Part shown: in pieces, positions 45,608-57,517 of the stretch
Layout: each line of letters begins with the position of its first letter
How positions within the stretch are numbered: position 1 is the first letter of the stretch
Assembly: GCF_025751495.1 (NCBI RefSeq)
Contig: NZ_JAOWKZ010000002.1
Coordinates: 62,001 to 126,000, forward strand
Length of the DNA: 64,000 bases
Direction of reading: 5' to 3'
Source: Albidovulum litorale
GTDB lineage: Bacteria; Pseudomonadota; Alphaproteobacteria; Rhodobacterales; Rhodobacteraceae
Notes under the pieces: generated by a model
What the model was told of the DNA's origin: nothing
The model's input: the letters and a program-made list of their open reading frames with translations, nothing else
The model's database searches: none
Translations under genes and position numbers: made by a program

Positions 45608-47434
45608 TCAATTCAGGGCTCCCTTACCGTGGCCAACCGCCGATTGCATCGTCCGGACCACGACGAAGGCATCGCGCAGATGGCTGCGCTCAAAATCGGA
45701 AAGGCTCGCAGGCGTAAGGAAATTGTCGGGCTTTTCACCCGCCTTCACCCGTGCCGCCTGATGGTTGAGCCTTGTTTCGGCAATGAGGTCATAGGCCTCG
45801 ATCAGGTCCCGGCCACCGGAATTCGACACGACGCCGGCGTCGATCGCGGCTTCCAGCCGCGCCCGGGTATTGACCTTCGTCAGACGCCCCTGAAGCGCGT
45901 AGACGCGGGCGAGGTCAGTCACCGGCACGACACCGGAATGTTTCATGTCGATCTGGTTGCGGTGCTCGCCCGAACGGATCGTCGCAAAACCCCGGATGAG
46001 GCCAAGGGGCGGCGTGTGCTTCAGTGAATTACCGATCATATGGGCGACAAAGATCGAGTTCTTTGAGGCGGCGTGAAGCGTCTCGGCCTGAAGGTCGCCG
46101 AAGAGATGCGCAGCCCCGCCGATAGGGCGCAGGTCGAACATCACAGAAGCAAGCATCTGCGCCTCGGGATTGGGTGTCACGATCCAGCCCCGGAAGTAGT
46201 CGCGCCAGACGCGGATCGGCTGGCACCAGCGCGGATTGGTCGCCATCATGTCGCCCGGGCAATAGACATAGCCGCAGGTGTTGAGCCCGTCAGAGACGTA
46301 TTTCGCAAGGGACGCGAAGTAGGTCATGTCAGACTCGGTCACGGCATCGTCCAGCATCAGGCAGTTGTCCTGATCGGAAACGCCGGTCTGTTCCTGCCGC
46401 CCCTGCGACCCGCAGGCAAGCCAGAGATAGGGGACCGGCGGCGGTCCCAGATCTTTTTCGGCCAAGGCAAGCAGGCGGCGCGTGACGGCGTCGGCAATGT
46501 CGGTGATGAGCCGCGTCGTCACCTCATGCGCATTATGGCCGCCGACAAGCTGACGCAGCAGGCCCGGAATTCGGGCGGTTGTCTCGGCCATCTCGGAGGC
46601 GCTGGCCGCAAGCGCGATATCGCGGATGAGGACGGCAGAGCTGACCGCCTGATGCCGGGTGATGTCGGTCTGTGTGATCATGCCGACGAGCCGGCCGCCC
46701 TCGGTCACCGGCACATGACCGATCCGGCGTTCGAGCATCAGGTGCAGGATATCCGTGCCCAGCGCCTGTGGCGCCAGCGTCGCGGGGTTCGCCGTCATGA
46801 TCTCCGCCACGGGGGTATCGGCATCGCGCCCCTCGGCGAGCACCCTGTGCGACAGGTCGCGGGTCGTGACGATGCCCTGTAACTTTCCGTCCGCGCCGGT
46901 GACGCCAAGGCTCGACACATGCGCCTCGCGCATCTTCCGGGCGGCTTCGGCCACCGTGGTATCCAGAGTGCAGGTCACGGGGTCCCGTGCCATCAGATCG
47001 CCGACGCGTCGGGTGGCAAGGTCGCTGCCGCGCGGCTCCGCCCCCCTGCCCCGGCTGAAGAACCTGGCGAAGGCGGGGGCGTCGGAAACCAGACGGCGGA
47101 ACTCCTCCACCGGCAGGACCAGAAGCCGGGACGAACTGGTCGTCCGCGCTGTCGTCGCGGCGCGTCCGTCACGCATCAGGCCGCGTTCCCCGAACGAATT
47201 GCGCGGACCAAGCAGCGAGACCAGCGCGCCGTTCGCATCGAGGATCTCGACACCTCCACGCTCGATCAGGAAGAGGCCCGGCAGGACATCGCCCTGTGCA
47301 TAGATCTCGGCGCCCTGCGCCAGTTCCCTGCGGCCGAAGGAGCCGGCGACCCGCGCCAGCTCGTCCTGCGGCAGAGCATCGTAAGGATGAACCGTCTCGA
47401 GAAAGGCCTGAACGGTTCCGGATATGTCGTTCAC
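45608..47434 (-). CDS. cNMP-binding / CBS / DUF294 nucleotidyltransferase-like protein
   Basis: 608 residues from the GTG at 47434, which has a perfect AGGAGG ahead; longer frames run into actP. Order: cyclic-nucleotide-binding fold (about 15-110), CBS pair (about 140-260), then DUF294 with the nucleotidyltransferase motif CGSQGRQEQTGVSDQDN and a C-terminal helical domain (about 470-600). The family is typically next to actP/acs and is thought to sense adenylate or cyclic nucleotides. Substrate of the transferase domain is unknown. Confidence 0.93.
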   Translation of the reverse strand: MNDISGTVQAFLETVHPYDALPQDELARVAGSFGRRELAQGAEIYAQGDVLPGLFLIERGGVEILDANGALVSLLGPRNSFGERGLMRDGRAATTARTTSSSRLLVLPVEEFRRLVSDAPAFARFFSRGRGAEPRGSDLATRRVGDLMARDPVTCTLDTTVAEAARKMREAHVSSLGVTGADGKLQGIVTTRDLSHRVLAEGRDADTPVAEIMTANPATLAPQALGTDILHLMLERRIGHVPVTEGGRLVGMITQTDITRHQAVSSAVLIRDIALAASASEMAETTARIPGLLRQLVGGHNAHEVTTRLITDIADAVTRRLLALAEKDLGPPPVPYLWLACGSQGRQEQTGVSDQDNCLMLDDAVTESDMTYFASLAKYVSDGLNTCGYVYCPGDMMATNPRWCQPIRVWRDYFRGWIVTPNPEAQMLASVMFDLRPIGGAAHLFGDLQAETLHAASKNSIFVAHMIGNSLKHTPPLGLIRGFATIRSGEHRNQIDMKHSGVVPVTDLARVYALQGRLTKVNTRARLEAAIDAGVVSNSGGRDLIEAYDLIAETRLNHQAARVKAGEKPDNFLTPASLSDFERSHLRDAFVVVRTMQSAVGHGKGALN

Positions 47435-47456
47435 GCAAAACCTCCTGAAGCGGGAT

Positions 47457-47480
47457 GGCGCGCCCCATAAGGGACGCGCC
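47457..47480 (-). terminator. hairpin between actP and the DUF294 gene
   Basis: On the minus strand GGCGCGTCCC, TTAT, GGGGCGCGCC pairs over 10 bp with one G-U. No U-run follows. It lies between the stop of actP and the ribosome-binding site of the next gene, and probably lowers downstream expression or protects the actP 3' end. Confidence 0.5.
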
Positions 47481-47495
47481 GTTATCAGATCAGGC

Positions 47496-49223
47496 TCAGT
47501 GCCCGGTGGCAGCGCCCGCGCCTTTCGGGATGCGGATCGATTCCACCAGTTCCTGGATTTCCTCCGGGGTATCCTCGGTCGCGTTCGACACGACATAGGC
47601 CACCACGAAGTTGATCAGGGCACCGACCGCACCAAACGAGGTCGATTTGATCGAAAGCAGCAGCGGGTCGCTGTCGCTGAACGAGTTGGTGTCCGGAAGG
47701 AAGAACCAGCCCTTGTGCAGGAAGATGTAGACCAGCGTCACGATCAGACCCACGAGCATCCCCGCCACGGCACCCTTGTTGTTGATGCGCTTCGAGAAGA
47801 TGCCCATCATCAGTGCCGGGAAGATCGAACACGCCGCCAGACCGAAGGCCAGGGCCACTGTCTGCGCTGCGAAGCCCGGAGGATTGAGACCGAGATAGGT
47901 CGCCACCGCGATCGCCACCGCCATCGAGATCCGGGCTGCGAGAAGCTCGCCCTTTTCCGAGATGTTCGGGTTCAGCTGCCCCTTGATCAGGTCATGGCTG
48001 ATCGCCGAAGAGATGGCGAGCAACAGACCCGCGGCCGTTGACAGCGCGGCGGCAAGACCACCAGCGGCCACCAGCGCGATAACCCAGCCCGGAAGTTGGG
48101 CAATCTCGGGGTTGGCCAGAACCATGATGTCGTTGTTCACGGTCAGTTCGTTGGCGTCCTTGTCACCGACGTACTGGATGAGGCCGTCGCCGTTCTTGTC
48201 TTCGAACTTCAACAGACCGGTCTTTTCCCAGTTGTCGACCCAATCAGGCACGTCCGCACGGGCAACCGGCTGTTCGGCCACGCCGTTGGGATACATCGTG
48301 TTGATCAGGTTCATGCGCGCCATCGCCGCCACGGCCGGGGCCGTGATGTAGAGGATCGCGATGAAGACGAGCGCCCAGCCAGCCGACCAGCGGGCATCCG
48401 ACACACGCGGCACCGTGAAAAAGCGGATGATAACGTGCGGCAGACCTGCCGTACCGATCATCAGCGACAGCGTGAACAGGAACATGTTCAGCGTGGTGTC
48501 CGACTGGGTCAGATAGGATTTGAAGCCCAGATCGGTCACGAGACCTTCAAGCGTCGACAGGATCGGCTGACCATTGGCCACATCGTTCGAGAAGAGACCA
48601 AGACCCGGGATCGGGTTGCCGGTCAGCTGAAGCGAGATGAACACGGCCGGGATGGTGTAGGCGGTGATCAGAACGACATACTGCGCCACCTGGGTGTAGG
48701 TGATGCCCTTCATGCCGCCGAGAACCGCATACATGAACACGATCGCCGCACCGATCAGAAGACCCGTGGTGCTCGACACTTCAAGGAAGCGCGAGAAGGC
48801 AACGCCAACACCGGTCATCTGGCCGATAACGTAGGTAACCGAGGCAACAATAAGGCAGATGACGGCCACCATGCGCGCGGTCGGCGAATAGAAACGGTCG
48901 CCGATGAATTCCGGCACGGTGAACTTGCCGAACTTGCGCAGATAGGGCGCAAGCAGCATCGCCAGCAGAACGTAACCGCCGGTCCAGCCCATGAGGTAAA
49001 CCGAGGTGTCGTATCCGCCGAAGGCGATCAGACCCGCCATCGAGATGAAGGAGGCCGCCGACATCCAGTCAGCGCCCGTGGCCATGCCGTTCATGACCGG
49101 GTGAACGCCCCGACCGGCGGCATAGAATTCAGCCGTAGAGCCCGCACGGGCCCAGATTGCGATGCCGATGTAAAGCGCAAAGGTCGCGCCCACCACCAGC
49201 AGGTTGAGTGTAAACTGGTCCAT
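47496..49223 (-). CDS. actP: sodium:solute symporter, acetate permease type
   Basis: 575 residues with about 13 membrane segments of the SSS family, VC_2705 subgroup. The family-typical SAASFISMAGLIAFGGYD, GGMKGITYTQVAQYV and AALSTAAGLLLAISSAISHDL are present. A soluble loop (about 325-370) with KFEDKNGDGLIQYVGD is a DxNxDG-type calcium-like motif. It imports acetate or short carboxylates with sodium, and pairs with the DUF4212 protein encoded 15 bp upstream. Confidence 0.94.
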   Translation of the reverse strand: MDQFTLNLLVVGATFALYIGIAIWARAGSTAEFYAAGRGVHPVMNGMATGADWMSAASFISMAGLIAFGGYDTSVYLMGWTGGYVLLAMLLAPYLRKFGKFTVPEFIGDRFYSPTARMVAVICLIVASVTYVIGQMTGVGVAFSRFLEVSSTTGLLIGAAIVFMYAVLGGMKGITYTQVAQYVVLITAYTIPAVFISLQLTGNPIPGLGLFSNDVANGQPILSTLEGLVTDLGFKSYLTQSDTTLNMFLFTLSLMIGTAGLPHVIIRFFTVPRVSDARWSAGWALVFIAILYITAPAVAAMARMNLINTMYPNGVAEQPVARADVPDWVDNWEKTGLLKFEDKNGDGLIQYVGDKDANELTVNNDIMVLANPEIAQLPGWVIALVAAGGLAAALSTAAGLLLAISSAISHDLIKGQLNPNISEKGELLAARISMAVAIAVATYLGLNPPGFAAQTVALAFGLAACSIFPALMMGIFSKRINNKGAVAGMLVGLIVTLVYIFLHKGWFFLPDTNSFSDSDPLLLSIKSTSFGAVGALINFVVAYVVSNATEDTPEEIQELVESIRIPKGAGAATGH

Positions 49224-49238
49224 TGTCCCTGCTCTCCC

Positions 49239-49496
<258 letters not shown>

Positions 49497-49561
49497 TGTC
49501 TTACTCCCTGAGTTCCCTCGTTCTCCCGCGCCCCGGCTCATCCCGGGATGCGGGCCTCCCC

Positions 49562-50242
49562 TCATTCAGTCGCGCGTTTCACTATTGTCCTCAGCGCCGA
49601 GGCGATCGTGTCGATGGAGCCCATCGCATCGACCGTCTGCAACACTCCCAACTGGTCATAGTGCGCGATCAGTGGTGCCGTGTCGGCGTGATAGGCTTTC
49701 AGCCTTTCACGCGCGGTTTCGGCATTGTCGTCGGCCCGGCGTTTGAACTCCGAACCGCCGCATTTGTCACAAACACCCGCCTTGGCGGTCTGCTTGTGGG
49801 TGTCGTGGTATCCTTCGCCGCAATGGGCGCAGGTGAAGCGTCCCGCCACGCGGTCGATCATCGCCTCGTCATCGACCTCAAGGCTGATGGCAGCCGTGAC
49901 CTGCTGGCCGCTGCCGGCCAGCAATCCGTCCAGCGCCGCGGCCTGTCCGGCTGTCCGTGGAAAACCGTCAAGGATGACACCGGCCTGAACGTCCGGCATG
50001 GCCATCCGGTCCTTGAGGATCGCCAGCACGATCTCATCGCTGACAAGGCCACCCGATTCCATGACCGCCTTCGCGGCGAGGCCGGAAGGCGTGCCCTCGG
50101 CCACGGCCGCGCGCAGAAGGTCGCCGGTCGAAAGCTGGATGAGGCCGAAACCTTCTTCCAGCATCCGCGCCTGCGTGCCCTTGCCCGCGCCCGGAGGCCC
50201 GAGAAGGATAAGGACGGCGGGGGTCGTGACAACCTCGCTCAT
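49562..50242 (-). CDS. adk: adenylate kinase (zinc lid type)
   Basis: 226 residues. P-loop GPPGAGKGT (15-23), LDGFPRT, and a lid with four cysteines for zinc (C138, C141, C158, C161). It converts AMP + ATP to 2 ADP. Its position right after acs (4-bp gap) fits disposal of AMP from acetate activation. Rhodobacterales normally have an adk in the ribosomal-protein operon, so this may be a second copy. Confidence 0.95.
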   Translation of the reverse strand: MSEVVTTPAVLILLGPPGAGKGTQARMLEEGFGLIQLSTGDLLRAAVAEGTPSGLAAKAVMESGGLVSDEIVLAILKDRMAMPDVQAGVILDGFPRTAGQAAALDGLLAGSGQQVTAAISLEVDDEAMIDRVAGRFTCAHCGEGYHDTHKQTAKAGVCDKCGGSEFKRRADDNAETARERLKAYHADTAPLIAHYDQLGVLQTVDAMGSIDTIASALRTIVKRATE

Positions 50243-50246
50243 CCCG

Positions 50247-52214
<1,968 letters not shown>

Positions 52215-52735
52215 GGCTGTCCTCCATCCGTCAGGTGCCGACTTTTCCCGGAGCCGCACGCATGACCGCACCGCCCCCTTCAAAGCCCTATTCTGAGCAT
52301 TGTAAACTAATTGTACTTTTTTTTGTAACCTATTTTTTATATTGAATTTTTCTGTTAATTTATTCACAAATACTGGGGTAAGTTTGTAAATATAATGCCT
52401 ATCGGCACATTTTTGCCATGAATTTTCAATTGATTGGTTGTGCACAGCCGCGTGAGCAGACATCGAACCCGGCACCGCTTGCCAGCCAGCGCATTCGAAC
52501 CCCGAATTGTCGGCTTTCTGTGGCTCTTTCACCGTTAACGCTCACATCCCGCCGCGATTCGAATGACCGAAACCAATGACACTGCCGATGTCCGAACCCG
52601 TGATCACGACAGGTTTTTTACATGTAGAAACCAGCAATATCTGAGGCGCTGAGCCCGCGTGACAACACTTGCAAGCCCTGCTTGCCCGATACAGGTCCGG
52701 CTGATACCGCAAAGGAAAGGACCCCGCAGGATACG
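52215..52735. promoter_or_regulatory. acs control region with AT-rich island
   Basis: 521 bp without a gene. The segment 52290-52440 is strikingly AT-rich for this genome and includes T-tracts (52317-52324, 52333-52337) and three TTGTAAA/C copies (52300, 52323, 52384; TTACAA on the acs strand). It should hold the acs promoter and regulator sites, and the promoter of the divergent oxidase-family gene closer to 52700. I could not assign a specific regulator. Confidence 0.5.
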
Positions 52736-53230
52736 ATGACCAATCGCTCCAATCCCTTTACGCAGACGAACGACGAGGCGCGCGCAATTGCCCGCAAGCT
52801 TTTGCGCGATGCAACCACGGCAGCGCTTGCGGTGACCGAGGCCGACACCCGCGCACCATTCGTCAGCCGCATCGGCTTTGGCCTCTCACCTGCGGGCATG
52901 CCAATGACGCTCATCTCCGATCTCGCGCTGCACAGCCGGGCGCTGCGCAACGACGCGCGCGCGGCCCTGCTGATCGGCGAGCCGGGTCAAAAGGGCGATC
53001 CGCTGGCCCATCCACGGCTAACGCTCTGCGTCACGGCGCGGTTTGCCTTGCGGGAAGAAAGTCATCATACGGACCTGCGCGCTGCATGGCTTGGCACCCA
53101 TCCGAAGGCCGCCCTCTATGTCGATTTTGCCGATTTCCACTTCGTCCTGTTCGATATCGTCAGTGGCCACCTGAATGCGGGCTTCGCTAAGGCCTATGCA
53201 CTTGACCAGAAAGACCTTACAGTGCGTTAA
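52736..53230 (+). CDS. pyridoxamine 5'-phosphate oxidase-like flavin/heme-binding protein (HugZ type)
   Basis: 164 residues from the ATG at 52736 with AGGA upstream. A split-barrel flavin-binding pattern is seen: ALAVTEADTRAPFVSRIGFGLSPAGMPMTLISDLALHSRALRND, then LLIGEPGQKGDPLAHPRLTLC. The C-terminal YVDFADFHFVLFDIVSGHLNAGFAKAY fits HugZ-like heme-utilisation proteins. Cofactor and substrate are inferred from the family only. Confidence 0.85.
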   Translation: MTNRSNPFTQTNDEARAIARKLLRDATTAALAVTEADTRAPFVSRIGFGLSPAGMPMTLISDLALHSRALRNDARAALLIGEPGQKGDPLAHPRLTLCVTARFALREESHHTDLRAAWLGTHPKAALYVDFADFHFVLFDIVSGHLNAGFAKAYALDQKDLTVR

Positions 53231-53298
53231 GACTGCGCAGATCCGGTGGCCCCACCCGCCCCGGCCCCTGTCGCAACGGAGAAAACGGGCGGGTGCGC

Positions 53299-54966
53299 AT
53301 GGTTGAGCGGACAACCTCGACGGATGAGATATCGCGCCAAAGGCAGCGGATGGAGGCCGACCTGGTCTCACGCCAGATCGGCGTCGCCCTGAGCTGCATC
53401 CTGTTTTTCTTCTTCCTGCCCTTCTGGCTTGTTTTCTTCGTCTATCTCGCCTGCGTCGGAACTGAGATCGGCCAGCTTCGCATGATGCGGGCTTACGAAG
53501 AAACGCCGCTGCCCCGAATCCGCGCCGCCTTCCTCGCCAATTCCTTCTTCGGTCTTGCCGCGTACTGCGTCCCGGCCCTTGTTCTGTGGACCATGGGGGA
53601 GCCGCTGGTCATGTTCGCGGGCGTGCTGCCTCTTATCGGGGCGCTGCTCAACGTATCCGTCGTGCGCTCGGTACATCTGCCGCTTGGCATACTCAGCGGA
53701 ATACCCCCGGCGCTGACACTTATGTGGCTGCCCGTCCAGCAACTGCTGCAACCCGGCGCGGCGCTTCCGGCCGCAGTTGCGACTGCGGCCGTCATCGCCC
53801 TGATTGGCTATTTCCTGTCAGCTTTGATCCAGAACCACAACGCCCAGTCGCATCTGTTGGAAGCAATCGAACAGTCGGACGCCGCCAGCCGCGCCAAGTC
53901 GCGTTTTCTCGCGGCGATGAGCCATGAAGTGCGCACGCCGCTGAACTCGATTCTCGGTCACAGTCAGCTGCTGCGCGAAGAGAGCGACGGGGCAGTGGCG
54001 GATAATCATGCAGAAATTATCGAGGCATCGGCACGCGCGCTGAAAATGCTGGTCGAGGATGTGATCGATCTGGCCCAAGCGACCGAGGGTAAAATCCGGT
54101 TCCATCCGGTCACCACCGTGATCCACCGCGAATTGGAATACGCGGCGGCGATGAAATTGCCGGTCAAACCAGGGCAGGAACCCGAGATCACGGTTTCGAT
54201 TTCGCCGGAAGTTCCGGAATTCGGGCGGCTGGACCCGATTCTTATGCGGAAATGCCTGAGCCATCTCTGTGCCGTCGTCGCGGCGGATAAAAACGCAGAT
54301 GCCCGGCCACATCTCGAATTGCGCTGCGCGTTGGCCCCCGGACGCCAAGGCCGGATAAGGCTGACAATCGCAGGCGAGCCCTCAAAAAGCGGAAGAGTAG
54401 ATACAGAAACGGTGCCTGCCACCGACGGGTCTCTCGCGCTGGCGCTTGTCCAACAGGTGGCCGGTGTAATCGGCGGCAACACCGATTTGATGAGGTCCCC
54501 CGATGGAAGCCTCGTAGCGAGAATGGAGTTTCCCTTTGTTACCATCCCGGAACCGCCCGCAACCGGGGCGGAAACCGTCTATGGAAGGCTTCGTGCTCTT
54601 GTCGTTGACGATGTTGCCTCGAACCGCTTCGTCGTGTGCCAGATGCTCCGCTCGCTCCGCATCGAGGCCATCGAAGCTGACAGCGGCCGTGAAGCGCTCG
54701 AATGGCTTCGTGCCGAGACGTTCGACCTCGTGCTCTTGGACATGAACATGCCGGATATGGATGGTGAGGCGACCCTCCGCGAGATCCGCGATTCCGGGCA
54801 GGACTGGGCCAGCATTCCGGTCATTGCACTTACCGCCGATGCGGTGACCTATCAACGTGATCACTACATGGCGCTGGGGCTCAACGGCTATCTGACAAAG
54901 CCGGTGGACAAACGCCTGCTCTGGGCCGAGATCCTGACAGCCGCCCCGCCGCCGCCACCGCTTTAA
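53299..54966 (+). CDS. hybrid sensor histidine kinase with degenerate ATPase domain
   Basis: 555 residues from the ATG at 53299 (a GTG two codons earlier is possible). Six membrane helices (about 28-180), then a HisKA domain with H209 in MSHEVRTPLNSILGHS. The ATPase part lacks a recognisable N box (the place reads KCLSHLCAVVAADK) and lacks DxGxG and GLGL motifs. It ends with an intact receiver, D481 in LLDMNMPD, T and K in ALTADA and TKPVD. It may be phosphorylated by another kinase or work as a phosphatase. Confidence 0.87.
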   Translation: MVERTTSTDEISRQRQRMEADLVSRQIGVALSCILFFFFLPFWLVFFVYLACVGTEIGQLRMMRAYEETPLPRIRAAFLANSFFGLAAYCVPALVLWTMGEPLVMFAGVLPLIGALLNVSVVRSVHLPLGILSGIPPALTLMWLPVQQLLQPGAALPAAVATAAVIALIGYFLSALIQNHNAQSHLLEAIEQSDAASRAKSRFLAAMSHEVRTPLNSILGHSQLLREESDGAVADNHAEIIEASARALKMLVEDVIDLAQATEGKIRFHPVTTVIHRELEYAAAMKLPVKPGQEPEITVSISPEVPEFGRLDPILMRKCLSHLCAVVAADKNADARPHLELRCALAPGRQGRIRLTIAGEPSKSGRVDTETVPATDGSLALALVQQVAGVIGGNTDLMRSPDGSLVARMEFPFVTIPEPPATGAETVYGRLRALVVDDVASNRFVVCQMLRSLRIEAIEADSGREALEWLRAETFDLVLLDMNMPDMDGEATLREIRDSGQDWASIPVIALTADAVTYQRDHYMALGLNGYLTKPVDKRLLWAEILTAAPPPPPL

Positions 54967-55019
54967 CTGCATGCAGTTGGGCCGGGTTCCCCCGGCCCCT
55001 TTATCGTCGTCGGCACAGG

Positions 55020-57317
55020 CTAGTTTGGATTGTCCATCCGCACCGTAACATTGACACGCCCCTTGGAAGGCTGGGCCCAGTTCAGCGTGATCTGGTTCTT
55101 CGACGCGCCTTGGGTGACATCGACATAGGGCATATCGGTTCGCCTTACGCTCGAAGGCCCGGTGATCATCCCTTCGGCCACAACCGCATCGACATTTCGG
55201 GCCCAGCCCCCGAAGGGCAGATAAGGGCCCGGATCGATGGTCCAGACCGTCGCCTCGGTGACCTGGTCATGCTGCACCAGAACCGGATTGGCGATGGCCT
55301 GATTGACGCTGGTAAAGGTGTTCTCGCCCACCCAGATATTCCGCATGGAAAAATTGACCAGCGGCGCAAAGGTCGTGTCCACCTTCTCGACCCGATCAAC
55401 CGACCCGTTCAGCGACCGGAATACATTGCCCGACAGGTTAAGCCCGCGGATATAGTGACCCGAACCATAGGGCTTGACGACGATCCAGCTGAACCAAGGC
55501 GCGACATCGGCGACAGTGAACGTATTACCGGTGATCGTCAGACCGCCGAACGAAAACTGGTTGGCGAAATCGGGATCGGATTCATACTCGTTCGTCCATT
55601 CGATGAACGAGTTGTCGACATAGTTGCCGTTGATCGTCGATTTCACATCCGTTCCGGCCAGAACGAGTCCCGCAACGCGCAACCCCGCCGTCTCCTGATC
55701 GCCCTGGAACCAGTGATTGCCCGCGATCAGGTTGCCGTTGCCACCCAGCACGACAAAATGCCGGAAATGGACCGCCCGATTATCCCGGATCTTCACGTCG
55801 TTTGCGTTGGTGTTGATCGCGACCGAAATCCGGTCCTGCGACCGGAGCGGGCTTTCATTCGACACGAACTGGCAGCGGTCTATCAGCATCCCCTGACAGC
55901 CCCGCCCGATCGAGGTGATGCCCCGGTTCTTCGGGCCAAGGACATGGCTGTCGCGCAACTGAAAGATCGACCCGGCCGGCGCCAGCATGATCCCGCTGGC
56001 CTCGCCTCCGCATTCGAACTGCAAATCGTCTAGGATCATGTTCGACAAAGAGGCGAAGCCCGAGAAATCGAGCACGTACTTGTAGCGCGTGAACGTATAG
56101 ACCTGCGTTCCCGCCGCGCCGTAAAGCGGCTGGCTCAGGGTCAGGGTCCCGGCAGCGACATTGACCGAGGTGACATAGACCTCGCGGCCCACGCCGACCC
56201 CCTCCACCAGCGCACCAACCGGGATATTGGCGATATTGGCGACCGCCGACAGAACCAGTTCATTGCCGGCCGAATAGCTCGCCTGCGATGTCACCGTCAC
56301 CGTATCCCATGCCGGTCCGGCGATGACGTTGAACTGCCCGTTGCGGATCGTCCGGCGCGACGAAAAGCTCGTCTTGTTGTTCACCGCCGCCTGCATGTCG
56401 ATCGGCGCGGTGATCTCGATTCGCCGCCCGCACATGTCCAGCGTGTCGTGATCGGCGAAGTTCACCAGCGCCTGATAGGCCTTCTTGAAGCCCAGCTCCT
56501 CGCTCCCGAATGCATCCGCATAGCTTGGCAGATCGAAACTGCGGGTCATCGCGATCCGGCGGTTGACCGGCATCGTCAGCGTGCCTTCGAACCGCGCGGG
56601 AGATTCCAGCGTCACATCAGCGTCGAGGAAATAGGTCCCGGCCGAGAACAAAAGTGTCCGGCCGGTCGCGTCGGCGACGGCATCAGCGGCCTCGACCGCG
56701 ACCGCGTCGTTCGTGACGCCATCGCCAACAGCGCCATAGTCGCGGACATCGACCCAGTCCATCATCGTGCGCAGGAAGGCCGAGGTGATGTCCTCGATCT
56801 CGATATCGTCAACTCGGACGATGCCGCCATTCGCGCCGGTCAGATCAATGCCGAAATGGCCGTAAAGCGCCGATGTGCCCCAGCTCATGTCGACGCCGGT
56901 GCGATTGCCGGTGCCGACGATGGCCTCGACGGTCTCGACCTTGCCATAGGCGGTCAACGCCACACTCGGACCCGTCTCGACCACGCCCGCCACATGCGCA
57001 CCACCTGCGCCACCAGCCCAGGCCGCGATCCGGGCCGAGGGCAGATTGCCGCTCATCGCCTTGACGCGCGCCCGGATGCGCAGATAGCAGCCGGGCAGGA
57101 TCGTCGTCTCACCCATGTAGCGCAACTTGGTAACCGTCGTCGTTTTCTGAAGCTCCAGACACGAGGCAAAATCCTGATCGGCCGTCACGAGCGCCGCGTT
57201 GACCGCACCGTCATAGGTCGGCGATCCGGGCGTGCCATCGCCGCTCGACCACACCGTCAGCCCGTTCTCGAATGCGGGCGGCATGAAGACCAGCCCGTCG
57301 GTAATCGCCTTGTTCAT
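55020..57317 (-). CDS. parallel beta-helix protein, GH28/pectate-lyase-like, possible GTA head spike
   Basis: 765 residues from the ATG at 57317 (AAGGGG 8 bp before). An N-terminal beta-sandwich-like region (about 1-215) is followed by VRDYGAVGDGVTND, the start motif of Pectate_lyase_3 beta helices, then repeated NxI/N...G rungs and a C-terminal cap. No signal peptide is present, which argues against a normal secreted lyase and for a virion or spike protein. Such proteins in Rhodobacterales can be head spikes of gene transfer agents encoded away from the main cluster. No other phage gene lies nearby. Confidence 0.8.
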   Translation of the reverse strand: MNKAITDGLVFMPPAFENGLTVWSSGDGTPGSPTYDGAVNAALVTADQDFASCLELQKTTTVTKLRYMGETTILPGCYLRIRARVKAMSGNLPSARIAAWAGGAGGAHVAGVVETGPSVALTAYGKVETVEAIVGTGNRTGVDMSWGTSALYGHFGIDLTGANGGIVRVDDIEIEDITSAFLRTMMDWVDVRDYGAVGDGVTNDAVAVEAADAVADATGRTLLFSAGTYFLDADVTLESPARFEGTLTMPVNRRIAMTRSFDLPSYADAFGSEELGFKKAYQALVNFADHDTLDMCGRRIEITAPIDMQAAVNNKTSFSSRRTIRNGQFNVIAGPAWDTVTVTSQASYSAGNELVLSAVANIANIPVGALVEGVGVGREVYVTSVNVAAGTLTLSQPLYGAAGTQVYTFTRYKYVLDFSGFASLSNMILDDLQFECGGEASGIMLAPAGSIFQLRDSHVLGPKNRGITSIGRGCQGMLIDRCQFVSNESPLRSQDRISVAINTNANDVKIRDNRAVHFRHFVVLGGNGNLIAGNHWFQGDQETAGLRVAGLVLAGTDVKSTINGNYVDNSFIEWTNEYESDPDFANQFSFGGLTITGNTFTVADVAPWFSWIVVKPYGSGHYIRGLNLSGNVFRSLNGSVDRVEKVDTTFAPLVNFSMRNIWVGENTFTSVNQAIANPVLVQHDQVTEATVWTIDPGPYLPFGGWARNVDAVVAEGMITGPSSVRRTDMPYVDVTQGASKNQITLNWAQPSKGRVNVTVRMDNPN

Positions 57318-57517
57318 CGCGCAGAACCCCTTGTCGTTGTCCACACCCCGTCCGGCGGCGCCCGCGTTGCGCAGCCCCGGACAGGCGGCGCAAACCCGCG
57401 ATGCGGGCGGATGCGGAGACTGCTCATCTTGGGAAATCAACGGGCCACGCCGGGCCCTCGGCGAATAGCTCTACCGGGAAAGGCTTTGGAATTAGTTAGG
57501 TCAGCGCGCGCAAAGAA

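Noticed and set aside
52400-52425. Sigma-54 promoter for acs
   Set aside because: A TGGC...TGC match exists but the GG to GC spacing is one base short of the consensus.
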